From assembly GCA_002382325.1 (NCBI GenBank), contig DGAG01000008.1:58294-122293 (forward strand): a stretch of 64,000 nucleotides of DNA. Direction: 5' to 3'. Below, piece by piece: positions 7,960-15,879 of the stretch. Origin of the DNA: Epsilonproteobacteria bacterium UBA4036 (GTDB taxonomy: Bacteria > Campylobacterota > Campylobacteria > Campylobacterales > Arcobacteraceae). Below the pieces are notes generated by a model, which saw only the letters and a program-made list of their open reading frames with translations, was not told the origin of the DNA and did not search any database. Each line of letters starts with the position of its first letter. Position 1 is the stretch's first letter. The position numbers and the translations under genes were made by a program.

Positions 7960-8009
7960 ATAGTATTGAATTCTAAACTCACCCTTTGAAGTTTACAACT
8001 CAATACTAT
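7960..8009. repeat. Inverted repeat between ffh and rpsP
   Basis: ATAGTATTGA at 7960-7969 is exactly complementary to TCAATACTAT at 8000-8009, with 30 bases between. The loop itself contains AAACT and AGTTT, which can pair inside it. It sits 23 bases upstream of the rpsP start and just after the ffh stop. It could be an mRNA structure, an attenuator or a processing site. There is no T-run typical of an intrinsic terminator. Confidence 0.45.
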
Positions 8010-8019
8010 TGTAAGTTGA

Positions 8020-9378
8020 TTATCTTGGAAGTTTTGGCATTCCGCCAGGCATTCCTTGCATTTGACTCATCATATTTTGTAAGCCTTTCATGCCACCTTT
8101 ACTTGAGAGTTTTTTAGCCATTTTAGAGGCATTTTTAAACTGCTTAAGTACTTTGTTGATTTGAACTTCTGAAAGTCCTGACCCTTTTGAAATTCTTTTT
8201 TTTCGGCTGGGATTCATCAGATCTGGGTTTTCTCTCTCTTTGGGTGTCATTGAACCTATTAATGCTTTTATTCGTACAATTTCACTGGAGTTTTCCAAAT
8301 CCATATCTTTGAGTTGTCCGGCCATTTGATTCAAGCCAGGAATCATTGAAATAATTGATTTCATACTTCCAAGCTTACTCATCATATTAAGCTGTTCTAA
8401 AAAGTCATTGTAGTTGAAGTCACCTTTTTTAATCTTTTTACTGACCTCTTTGGCTTTTTTCTCATCAATAATAGCGGAAGTCTTTTCTGCCAAACCTTCA
8501 ATATCACCTGCTCCCATAAGACGACTGACAATTCTATCGGGAATAAATACTTCCAAATCGGGCATTTTTTCACCCGTTCCAATAAATCGTAGTGGCACTT
8601 GTACTTGATGAGCTATTGATAAAGCAACTCCGCCGTTTGTGTCTCCATCAAATTTGGATAAAATAACCCCATCGATACCAATTTTCTCTTTAAACGTTGT
8701 TGCTGTTCTTGTTGCATCGTGTCCCGTAAGAGCATCTGCCACATAAAAAATTTCATTGGGATTGATGGCATTTTTTACATCACTAAGTTGTTTCATTAAC
8801 TCTTCATCAATCGCCAACCGACCTGCGGTATCAATTAATAAAACATCATACAAACCTGCAATGGCTTTTTGTTTAGCTGCTGTTGCAATTTTAATGGGGT
8901 CTTTTTCATTATCATCAAAATAGATATCAACATCGATTTGTGCGGCAATTTGTTTTAACTGTTCAACAGCAGCTAAACGTTGCAAATCACACGCAACAAC
9001 CAAGACTTTCTTTTTCCTGAGTTTTAAATAATTGGCAAGTTTACCGGTTGTTGTGGTTTTACCACTTCCTTGTAAACCCGTCATTAAAATAACCGTTGGA
9101 GGTGTATTTGAAAATACAAATCCTTGATTTCCTACGGCTGTTAAAACATGGGTAAGCTCTTTTTGTAATGATTTTAAAAAAGAGTCTTGCCCTATGCCCA
9201 ATTGCTTCGTTGAAATTTCAATATTGTAAACTAAATCTTTTGTTGTTTTATGATGAACATCCGCTTTTAAAAGTGATTTTTTAAGCTCTGCGGTGGCTTT
9301 TTTAAGTGAATTAATATCATCTTTAAATCGAATTTTATTAATCGCATTTTTAAACGATCCGGTTAATACATCAAACAC
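8020..9378 (-). CDS. ffh: Signal recognition particle protein Ffh
   Basis: The 452-residue product is the SRP54-type GTPase that, with 4.5S RNA, delivers nascent membrane proteins to FtsY. The N domain is helical (about residues 1-95). The G domain has the P-loop GLQGSGKTTTTGKLA, LLIDTAGRLAIDEELM (G3) and SKFDGDTNGG. The M domain ends in the Met-rich tail MQGMPGGMPKLPR. I chose the GTG at 9378, which gives the normal MFDVLTGSF start with GGAG 7 bases upstream; another in-frame GTG at 9384 leaves only one base to that site. A TATAAT lies upstream at 9409-9414. rpsP follows on the same strand. Confidence 0.97.
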   Translation of the reverse strand: MFDVLTGSFKNAINKIRFKDDINSLKKATAELKKSLLKADVHHKTTKDLVYNIEISTKQLGIGQDSFLKSLQKELTHVLTAVGNQGFVFSNTPPTVILMTGLQGSGKTTTTGKLANYLKLRKKKVLVVACDLQRLAAVEQLKQIAAQIDVDIYFDDNEKDPIKIATAAKQKAIAGLYDVLLIDTAGRLAIDEELMKQLSDVKNAINPNEIFYVADALTGHDATRTATTFKEKIGIDGVILSKFDGDTNGGVALSIAHQVQVPLRFIGTGEKMPDLEVFIPDRIVSRLMGAGDIEGLAEKTSAIIDEKKAKEVSKKIKKGDFNYNDFLEQLNMMSKLGSMKSIISMIPGLNQMAGQLKDMDLENSSEIVRIKALIGSMTPKERENPDLMNPSRKKRISKGSGLSEVQINKVLKQFKNASKMAKKLSSKGGMKGLQNMMSQMQGMPGGMPKLPR

Positions 9379-9408
9379 AACCACTCTCCAAATATTTTTA
9401 GTGGTGCG

Positions 9409-9414
9409 ATTATA
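9409..9414 (-). promoter_or_regulatory. Putative -10 box for ffh
   Basis: A TATAAT on the minus strand lies about 30 bases upstream of the ffh GTG at 9378. No clear -35 box is seen. The position, between the hairpin that follows the preceding gene and ffh, fits a new transcription start. Confidence 0.4.
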
Positions 9415-9496
9415 GACAAATTATTCTTTAGTATAGATTAAATGCAAGGTAAAACTTTAAGTTAATTTTAATGCGTATAAATCATATAAAAGCCAT

Positions 9497-9518
9497 AAAA
9501 TAGGAATACTCCTATTTT
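9497..9518 (-). terminator. Putative terminator after the RluA-type gene
   Basis: AAAATAGGA (9497-9505) and TCCTATTTT (9510-9518) form a perfect 9-bp stem with a 4-base loop. It lies 32 bases downstream of the pseudouridine synthase stop and before the ffh promoter. The trailing T-run is weak on the minus strand, so termination strength is uncertain. Confidence 0.5.
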
Positions 9519-9549
9519 ATACTCTTAAATTTAACTGAATTTGTGTTAT

Positions 9550-10302
9550 TTAACTGCCCAATCCAAAAACATTGAACTCTTTGGGTTCTCTTGCTTCAAA
9601 AGAGTAATCAAAGATTTCTGTTTTTTTCGAATGCAACAGGACTCGTTTAATATTAGCGGCTGTTTTTCCATAAATGGCATCACCAATAATTGGAAAGCCC
9701 AAATGGTTCAAATGAACTCGAATTTGATGTGTTCTTCCCGTATCAATAACAATTTTTACTTTTGACTTATTTCCTTCGACAAACATCGGATAAACTGTTG
9801 TTTTCGCTGGTTTACCCAATTTCATATCCACTTTACTTTTAGCCACACCTTTGGTTTTGAGTGTTAAAATGGGTTTGTCAATCTCTATTTGTTCAATCAC
9901 TTTTCCGTCCACTATTGCCACATACTCTTTATAAACACGATTCTCTTTGAACTCTTTGATGGCTTTTTTTTGAAACTCTTCATTTTTTGCAAACAGCATA
10001 ACTCCACTGGTCTCTTTGTCCAAACGATTTAACAAAAGATAATTGGGATACTTTTTTGATATTTCATCGGCCGTTAAAAATGCCGGTTTATCAATCGCTA
10101 AAATATCATTGTCTTCAAAAAGAACTTTGATTTTTGATACTTCTTTAATATTAAAACTGGTATCAACTCCAATTTCACCACGGGCAATTAGCACTTTTTT
10201 ATTGCCCACATAAACCAACCCTTTATCAATCAACTCTTTGGCTTTTGAGTTTGAAATTTTCTCTTGTTGTGCTACTAATTTATAGGCTTTATCGTATTGC
10301 AT
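9550..10302 (-). CDS. RluA-family 23S rRNA/tRNA pseudouridine synthase
   Basis: This 250-residue protein converts uridine to pseudouridine in RNA. An S4-like RNA-binding start (about residues 1-45, with SNSKAKELIDKGLVYVG) precedes the catalytic domain. The catalytic Asp lies in LLLNRLDKETSGVMLFAK, the RluA-family active-site motif. TGRTHQIRVHLNHLGFPIIG follows, also diagnostic. Which RNA position it modifies cannot be read from the sequence. The gene overlaps the end of waaA by 14 bases, and its ATG has AAAGGAAATTC just upstream inside waaA. It is the last gene of the minus-strand run that starts at the U32 peptidase. Confidence 0.92.
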   Translation of the reverse strand: MQYDKAYKLVAQQEKISNSKAKELIDKGLVYVGNKKVLIARGEIGVDTSFNIKEVSKIKVLFEDNDILAIDKPAFLTADEISKKYPNYLLLNRLDKETSGVMLFAKNEEFQKKAIKEFKENRVYKEYVAIVDGKVIEQIEIDKPILTLKTKGVAKSKVDMKLGKPAKTTVYPMFVEGNKSKVKIVIDTGRTHQIRVHLNHLGFPIIGDAIYGKTAANIKRVLLHSKKTEIFDYSFEAREPKEFNVFGLGS

Positions 10303-11440
10303 GAATTTCCTTTATAATAGGCTCTAGCGAACCAATATTAACTAATTTTGACTTTTCTAAATGAGGCAAATATTCCATACTCTTTTTTAATCCTTCTTTG
10401 CTTACTAACGTATAATTTTCAATGGCTTCAAACAAAGGCACTTGATTAAAAATATGTTCCCCACTGATTAAGACACAATTAAAAAATGCCGGTTCCACAG
10501 GATTGTGTCCCCCAATTTTTTCAAAAGCACCTCCTAAAATAACCGCATCACTGATGGCATAAATATTATTCAGTTCACCCATTTTATCCATTAAAATAAT
10601 ATCACTTTCAAAGTTTTCTTCGTGTGAAAATCGATTATAGGTAATCGTTTTGTCTTTAATAAATGATTGAATAAGCAAATCAACTTTTTCAAATCTTTCA
10701 GGGTGTCGTGGCACAATAATGAGTTTCCCCATGCTTTTATGATATGCCTCTAAAATAAGTTTTTCTTCATTTTCATGAGTGCTTCCTGCTGTTATCACAT
10801 AGGCATTGGGTTTTTCAAAAGTACGTGTCACCACAGGCAATTGAGCTAATTTTATATTGCCAATAACTTCAACATTTTTTGCCCCCAAAGATTCCAATCT
10901 CTCTTTGTCTTTTTGGCTTTGTGCAAACACTTTATCAATATGGGCGAACACTTTTTTATAAAAAAACGCAAATCGTTGATACGACTGATGCGATTTATCT
11001 GAGATTCGTGCATTGATTAAATAGGTTTTACTTCCTTTGGCTTTAGCACATAAAAAAAGCATATACCACAACTCTGCTTCCATCACAAAAAGTGCTTTTT
11101 GTCTCTTCACCCAAAATGGCAGAAAAATCTCAAAAGGCAAATATCGAACGTTTGAGGTTGTTTTTTTAGCTTCTTCATAGCCTGTATTGGTAATAACAGA
11201 CAAACGAACATCATCTTTTTGTAGCTCTTCAAGAAGTGGTTTAATCGCTCTTGTTTCACCAAAAGAACAACAGTGAAACCAAATTCCATTTTCAGCAAAG
11301 AAAGGATTGTTTTTTAAAAAAAATTTTGCAGGGATAGCATCTTTATATTTAAGGTTTTTTGATTTAACCCATAAATAGGGTAAAGCAAACAGATAAAGCA
11401 GTGTACTAAACGTATAATAAACGACACTAAAAAGGCTCAA
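10289..11440 (-). CDS. waaA: 3-deoxy-D-manno-octulosonic acid (Kdo) transferase WaaA
   Basis: This 383-residue GT-B glycosyltransferase adds Kdo to lipid A precursor at the inner membrane. An N-terminal membrane anchor lies at about residues 4-23. It is followed by WFHCCSFGETRAIKPLLEEL, which carries the catalytic Glu region, and VMEAELWYMLF. The C-terminal half has AGSTHENEEKLIL, IVPRHPERFE and GGHNPVEPAFF, which match the CMP-Kdo binding part of the family. The only usable start is a TTG at 11440, with GAGG about 6 bases upstream lying inside the end of the preceding gene. The zinc-ribbon gene ends 1 base before, so the two are tightly coupled. In Helicobacter the waaA homologue is likewise next to HP0958. 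Confidence 0.95.
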   Translation of the reverse strand: MSLFSVVYYTFSTLLYLFALPYLWVKSKNLKYKDAIPAKFFLKNNPFFAENGIWFHCCSFGETRAIKPLLEELQKDDVRLSVITNTGYEEAKKTTSNVRYLPFEIFLPFWVKRQKALFVMEAELWYMLFLCAKAKGSKTYLINARISDKSHQSYQRFAFFYKKVFAHIDKVFAQSQKDKERLESLGAKNVEVIGNIKLAQLPVVTRTFEKPNAYVITAGSTHENEEKLILEAYHKSMGKLIIVPRHPERFEKVDLLIQSFIKDKTITYNRFSHEENFESDIILMDKMGELNNIYAISDAVILGGAFEKIGGHNPVEPAFFNCVLISGEHIFNQVPLFEAIENYTLVSKEGLKKSMEYLPHLEKSKLVNIGSLEPIIKEIHAIR

Positions 11441-11441
11441 A

Positions 11442-12161
11442 TTAAGCCTCTTCAGATTCTACTTCTTTGTATAAAATTCTTCCACAGTGCGGACAATTAA
11501 CAATCTCTTCTGCTTTAAGCACATCGGCATAGGCTTTATCGCTGATTTTCATATAACATCCACAACATGCTTGTTTTCTTACAGGAACAACAGCTGCATC
11601 TTTTGCCCATCTTCTGATTTTTTCATAAAAAGTTAAAATTTTATTGTCAAACTTTTCTAATAATTGTGCTCGTTGTGCATAGACTTCATTTCGATCTTTA
11701 TTCAACTCTTCAATGGCATTATCAACGGCCACTTGAATTTCATTAATCTCTTCTTTTTCCCCTTCAAGCTTACCTTCTAACTCTTTTAAGTTCTCTTCTT
11801 TTGATTCAATTAACGTATCAAGTCGTGAAATCTCTTCATTGGCAAAAGAGATTTGTTCTTTGGTAATCTCTTCTTCTAGTTGTAATGCTTTTAACTCTTT
11901 TTCATTTTGAATACTGTTATGTTTCTTTGAAATTTCATCAAGCTTTGTTTTTAACTCAGCTAAATGAGTATTGTTTTTTGATTTTTTTGATTTTAAATCT
12001 TCAATTTCATTTGCAACTGCACTGATTGTTGAAGAAATTGAATCTGCTGTTTGTAAAAAAAGTGTTAATTTACTTTTTTCATTCTCAATTTTTGGCTCAT
12101 ATGCACTGATTTTGCCATCATACTTTGATAACTGTACTAACTGTTCTAAATATTTATTCAA
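11442..12161 (-). CDS. flgZ: C4-type zinc-ribbon coiled-coil protein, HP0958/FlgZ-like
   Basis: This 239-residue protein has a long coiled coil (about residues 5-180) and a C-terminal zinc ribbon with QACCGCYMKI followed by IVNCPHCGRILYKE, giving the cysteines to bind one zinc. This is the architecture of Helicobacter HP0958 (FlgZ), which stabilises RpoN and affects flaA mRNA. The genomic setting, between waaA and a Nif3-family gene followed by glyQ, is also that of HP0958. The start is a TTG at 12161 with a strong AAGGAG about 7 bases before it. A role in flagellar gene control is inferred from the family and context and is not shown here. Confidence 0.82.
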   Translation of the reverse strand: MNKYLEQLVQLSKYDGKISAYEPKIENEKSKLTLFLQTADSISSTISAVANEIEDLKSKKSKNNTHLAELKTKLDEISKKHNSIQNEKELKALQLEEEITKEQISFANEEISRLDTLIESKEENLKELEGKLEGEKEEINEIQVAVDNAIEELNKDRNEVYAQRAQLLEKFDNKILTFYEKIRRWAKDAAVVPVRKQACCGCYMKISDKAYADVLKAEEIVNCPHCGRILYKEVESEEA

Positions 12162-12174
12162 CCGTTTCTCCTTA

Positions 12175-12909
12175 TTAATGAAACATAAATGGGTTTTTCG
12201 AATTTGACATTATAGCTTGTATTTTATTTTTTTTCAAATAATTGTTACAAATCCCAAAAAGTAACGTACTAAAGTGTTTTTCACTCTCATAATGTCCAAT
12301 ATCAATCAACGATATTCCTCTGCTTTTGGCTTCAATGGCATCATGATATTTTATGTCTCCTGTTAAAAAACAATCGGCTTTGACCTCATTAAGTAAAGAC
12401 ATACCCGCACCCGTAACCAAAGCCACACTTTTTATTGTTTTATGGCATTGCACATATTTTTTATACTCTAATTGCAGTTTTGAACTCATTTGTTCTAAAA
12501 AATTTTCAAAAGAACTTTCAACATTGGCATAACAAATGTACTCATCTTTTGAAACAGGCTCTAACCCTAAAATCTCTTTGGCAACATACGCATTTAAATG
12601 GGTTTTATCAAAATTGGTGTGCATACAAATTAGAGCAATATTTTTTTGAATCAATATTCTTAAGCTCTTAGTAGAAAATGAATCAAAATTGACACGTCTT
12701 AGGGGTGAAAAAATCAAAGGATGATGGGTAATAATCAAAGAATTTTCTTCAATATTTTCTAATAACTCATCATCTAAATCCAAACTGATATGGACTTTTT
12801 GAATTTCATCTTCTTCATTTCCCACAAGCAATCCTGAGTTATCCCAGTTTTCTTGCAAGTCAAAGGGGGAAATTTCATTTAAGAAGCCATAAATTTCTTT
12901 AATTTTCAC
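12175..12909 (-). CDS. Nif3-like dinuclear metal-centre protein
   Basis: This 244-residue protein belongs to the Nif3/YbgI family, which forms rings with a two-metal site. It starts MKIKEIYGFLNEISPFDLQE and continues WDNSGLLVG, the family's opening motif. LIITHHPLIFSPL provides the paired metal-binding His residues, ICMHTNFD another, and DIGHYESEKH the C-terminal His and Glu ligands. The biochemical role of the family is unsettled; proposed roles include GTP cyclohydrolase-like activity. The start is GTG at 12909, 2 bases after the glyQ stop. It lies between glyQ and the zinc-ribbon gene, an order also found in Helicobacter. Confidence 0.9.
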   Translation of the reverse strand: MKIKEIYGFLNEISPFDLQENWDNSGLLVGNEEDEIQKVHISLDLDDELLENIEENSLIITHHPLIFSPLRRVNFDSFSTKSLRILIQKNIALICMHTNFDKTHLNAYVAKEILGLEPVSKDEYICYANVESSFENFLEQMSSKLQLEYKKYVQCHKTIKSVALVTGAGMSLLNEVKADCFLTGDIKYHDAIEAKSRGISLIDIGHYESEKHFSTLLFGICNNYLKKNKIQAIMSNSKNPFMFH

Positions 12910-12911
12910 AA

Positions 12912-13793
12912 TTAATAATCCAATCTTTTTAAACGATCGCTTTCTTGTTCTTTATACAACACAGCACACCCTTGTGCCAATTCTCTGACTCTTAGAATAT
13001 AATTTTGTCGTTGAGTAACTGAGATTGCTTTTCGGGCATCTAGGGTATTAAACGCATGACTTGCTACCATACATTGATCATACGCAGGTAAAGGAAGTCC
13101 TGCTTCTAAACATCGTTTGCACTCATTAAAAGCATCATCAAAATGTTTAAACAGCATTGAAGTATCAGCGATTTCAAAATTATATTTTGAAAACTCAATT
13201 TCTCCTTCTAAATGGATATCTTTATACGTAGTTGTACCATGCTCATTGGTATTCCACACAATATCAAAAACCGTATCTACCCCTTGCAAATACATAGCAA
13301 GTCGTTCTGTTCCATAAGTAATCTCCACAGCAACGGGATCACAAGCCAGACCTCCTACTTGTTGAAAATAGGTAAATTGGGTCACTTCCATTCCATCAAG
13401 CCATACTTCCCAACCCAATCCCCAAGCACCTAAAGTGGGAGATTCCCAATTGTCTTCTACAAATCGAATATCATGTTTAGAGACATCTAACCCTAAAAAC
13501 TCCAATGATTGTAAATATAAATCTTGGATATTAGCTGGGCTTGGTTTAATTAATACTTGAAATTGATAATACGAACCCAATCGATTAGGGTTTTCACCGT
13601 ATCTTCCATCCGTTGGTCTTCGACTGGGTGCGACATAGGCAACACTCCAAGGTTTTGAGTCTAAACTTCTAAGCAGTGTAGCAGGATGAAAGGTTCCTGC
13701 TCCTGCAGGTATATCATAGGGTTGTACAATATTACACCCTTGTTGTGCCCAAAATTGTTGAAGTTTTAAAAGAAGTTCTGAAAAGGTTACCAT
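12912..13793 (-). CDS. glyQ: Glycyl-tRNA synthetase alpha subunit
   Basis: The 293-residue product matches the alpha chain of the bacterial (alpha-beta)2 glycyl-tRNA synthetase, which binds glycine and ATP and charges tRNA-Gly together with GlyS. Diagnostic stretches are LQQFWAQQGCNIVQPYD at the start, AGAGTFHPATLLRSL, RRPTDGRYGENPNRLGSYYQ and WEVWLDGMEVTQFTYFQQ. Length is normal. The ATG immediately follows the stop of the glutaredoxin gene, with AGGGATT upstream. The beta subunit gene glyS is not adjacent and lies outside the window. Confidence 0.98.
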   Translation of the reverse strand: MVTFSELLLKLQQFWAQQGCNIVQPYDIPAGAGTFHPATLLRSLDSKPWSVAYVAPSRRPTDGRYGENPNRLGSYYQFQVLIKPSPANIQDLYLQSLEFLGLDVSKHDIRFVEDNWESPTLGAWGLGWEVWLDGMEVTQFTYFQQVGGLACDPVAVEITYGTERLAMYLQGVDTVFDIVWNTNEHGTTTYKDIHLEGEIEFSKYNFEIADTSMLFKHFDDAFNECKRCLEAGLPLPAYDQCMVASHAFNTLDARKAISVTQRQNYILRVRELAQGCAVLYKEQESDRLKRLDY

Positions 13794-14030
13794 TTATTTA
13801 ATCCCTAATGCTTTATTTATTTTATTTTTATCAAAACCACAAATCCAACGGTTTCCTATAAGAAAGACAGGAGCCCCTTTGCATTTATGCTTTTGACAAT
13901 CTTTGAGTGCTTGTTTATTTTTTGTCAAATCAATTTCATTGTACTTAAAATGATGAGATTTTAAATAGGCTTTAGCCTCATTGCACCATTTACAATTTGG
14001 TAATGTAAACAGTGCAATAGGCGGATTCAT
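13794..14030 (-). CDS. Glutaredoxin-like thiol-disulfide protein
   Basis: This 78-residue protein has a thioredoxin fold of glutaredoxin type. The redox motif is CKWC near residues 13-16 (LPNCKWCNEAKAYL). KGAPVFLIGNRWICGFDK provides the cis-Pro and the glutathione-binding style region seen in NrdH/Grx proteins. Two more cysteines (DCQKHKCK near residues 44-49, and WIC near 62) are unusual. It would reduce disulfides in the cytoplasm. The gene sits between purE and glyQ with very short gaps and no strong ribosome binding site. A partner cannot be named from this sequence. Confidence 0.85.
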   Translation of the reverse strand: MNPPIALFTLPNCKWCNEAKAYLKSHHFKYNEIDLTKNKQALKDCQKHKCKGAPVFLIGNRWICGFDKNKINKALGIK

Positions 14031-14042
14031 ATGTCTATGTTA

Positions 14043-14537
14043 TTATAAAATAACTTCAATTTCTTTCGAATCAATACTGACTGCTTTTTCTTTAACAATT
14101 CTGTCTTCAGTTAATTTAGCAGCCAATTCTTTGTCGCTAATGGCTAAAATTTGCATGGCCAAATAAGCGGCATTAATTGCACCTGCTTTTCCCAAAGCAA
14201 CGGTTGCTACAGGCATTCCTGAAGGCATTTGAACGGTTGAAAGCATCGCATCCATTCCATCCATTGCTCCCCCTTTCATAGGTACTCCAATAACCGGTTT
14301 TGTTGTTGTTGCTGCAACCGCACCAGCAAGGTGAGCTGCCATACCAGCTGCTGCGATAAATGCCACAGCTCCTTTGGCTTCTGCACTTTTAATGTACTCT
14401 TTGGTTCGTTGAGGACTTCTGTGAGCCGATGAGATTATCATCTCATATTTGACATTAAAGTCTTCAAACGTTTGCGCACAATTTTTCATAATTTCATAAT
14501 CTGATTTACTTCCCATAATAATTGATACAAAATGCAT
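14043..14537 (-). CDS. purE: N5-carboxyaminoimidazole ribonucleotide mutase PurE
   Basis: This 164-residue class I PurE interconverts N5-CAIR and CAIR in purine synthesis. The N-terminus VSIIMGSKSDYEIM holds the phosphate-binding GSxSD motif. SAHRSPQRTKEYIKSAEAKG carries the catalytic His in the SAHR motif. AAGMAAHLAGAVAATTTKPV and GVPM follow in the standard order. The ATG is preceded by AAGGAATTGTA. No purK is adjacent. The enzyme normally forms a cytoplasmic octamer. Confidence 0.97.
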   Translation of the reverse strand: MHFVSIIMGSKSDYEIMKNCAQTFEDFNVKYEMIISSAHRSPQRTKEYIKSAEAKGAVAFIAAAGMAAHLAGAVAATTTKPVIGVPMKGGAMDGMDAMLSTVQMPSGMPVATVALGKAGAINAAYLAMQILAISDKELAAKLTEDRIVKEKAVSIDSKEIEVIL

Positions 14538-14568
14538 TACAATTCCTTTTTTTAAAATTTTGGCTATT

Positions 14569-15879
14569 TTATCTAATTTTTTCTAATAATTTAATTACCT
14601 TAGCAATTTTCATCTCATTCCAACTGTGAAAATCATCCACATACAAGGCATCATTTTTAAAAATAAAGTGAGAATAGCTTTTAGGTTCATTTTTGACTTT
14701 AATGGGTTTAACATAACTGTAATATTTGACGCGTTTTAGTATCAGCTCTTCATGGGTAAATAAAACAACCGTTGGAATAAAAAAAGCATCACTGATATGG
14801 TACGTTGCTGTATCAACTGTTAAGACATAATCCATTTGAGAGATAATATAAACAAAATCAAAAAACGTTTTGGAATACAAAGAAAGATCAATAAAATTCT
14901 CATTTTTTGTGTTATCCATTTTTAATGCCGATACCACAACATACTCTTGACTAAAATTCACCAATTTATCTAAAATCTTTTTAGAATTTTCAATCGGAAT
15001 ACTGCGAGCAGCATGAGCTGAATAGGGATGAAAAAGAAGCAATTTTCCCTTTTGTTTGAGCTCATTTATTTTTTCTTGTAATTTGGGATTGATATGATAC
15101 TTATGCAAATTCAATTCATTGTATTTTTCTTTATCCAAAATAGCATCATAGGCAAGTCCAAAATGACGCAAGAAAAAATCAATGTAGGGCAACTCATCAT
15201 AATAAAACGATTGGGTACAATTGCTCATATCAATAAAATAGTCATATTGACACAGTGCTTGAATACTGAGACTTAAAGGCATCACTTTATGAATAAAAGT
15301 ATACGTTTCAAACAGCTCTTTATCTCGTTTGTAATAGTTGTTTGAAGAAGCTTGAAGATAAATATCAATCGTAAGGTCTTGGCATTGCTCTTTTAATTTG
15401 GCATGCAAAATACGAATGGCACTGCAAAAATTGATAATTTCACCTAAGTTTTTACTGCAATACCCTACAATGGCTAAATTTATTTTATTTTTTAAAAAAT
15501 CAATGCTTTCAAAAGCCGTATAATCCTCTTGGAAATACCCTTCTAAATTTTTTTGCTTAAAATGAGACAAAACAAAATTTTGTTTGAGCAATAACGATTC
15601 ATGCTCTTGTGCAGTTTGAAACTCATTAACAAAACTCACTCCCACCTTTTTAGGGAAAAGTGTCGATTTAACAAATCGTTTTTCATCAATAATTTCAAAC
15701 TTAAAATCTTTTTGCTGCAAATTGATAAAAATCTTTTTGATATCTTTAAAATCATCGTAAGTCGTACAGTAAATATTTTCATTGACCCATAAGCCATCTT
15801 TAACAAATCGTTTGTATTCAACCAACGTAGAATCAACGAGTTTAATGTTGATATTATTTGTTACACTAAAATAAATCAT
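14569..15879 (-). CDS. Glycosyltransferase family 9-like protein (heptosyltransferase fold)
   Basis: This 436-residue protein is not clearly assignable. Its C-terminal half looks like the ADP-heptose:LPS heptosyltransferase group: LLLFHPYSAHAARSIPIEN resembles the nucleotide-sugar 'hPgs....rwp...' motif, and VLTVDTATYHISDAFFIPTV resembles 'Dt...HlA.a...P.v.lf'. The N-terminal half is divergent, with no signal peptide or membrane segment. The start codon overlaps the U32 peptidase stop by 4 bases, so the two are translationally coupled. A role in lipopolysaccharide or surface glycan synthesis is plausible given waaA in the same run. The substrate is unknown and the N-terminal domain may be specialised. 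Confidence 0.6.
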   Translation of the reverse strand: MIYFSVTNNINIKLVDSTLVEYKRFVKDGLWVNENIYCTTYDDFKDIKKIFINLQQKDFKFEIIDEKRFVKSTLFPKKVGVSFVNEFQTAQEHESLLLKQNFVLSHFKQKNLEGYFQEDYTAFESIDFLKNKINLAIVGYCSKNLGEIINFCSAIRILHAKLKEQCQDLTIDIYLQASSNNYYKRDKELFETYTFIHKVMPLSLSIQALCQYDYFIDMSNCTQSFYYDELPYIDFFLRHFGLAYDAILDKEKYNELNLHKYHINPKLQEKINELKQKGKLLLFHPYSAHAARSIPIENSKKILDKLVNFSQEYVVVSALKMDNTKNENFIDLSLYSKTFFDFVYIISQMDYVLTVDTATYHISDAFFIPTVVLFTHEELILKRVKYYSYVKPIKVKNEPKSYSHFIFKNDALYVDDFHSWNEMKIAKVIKLLEKIR

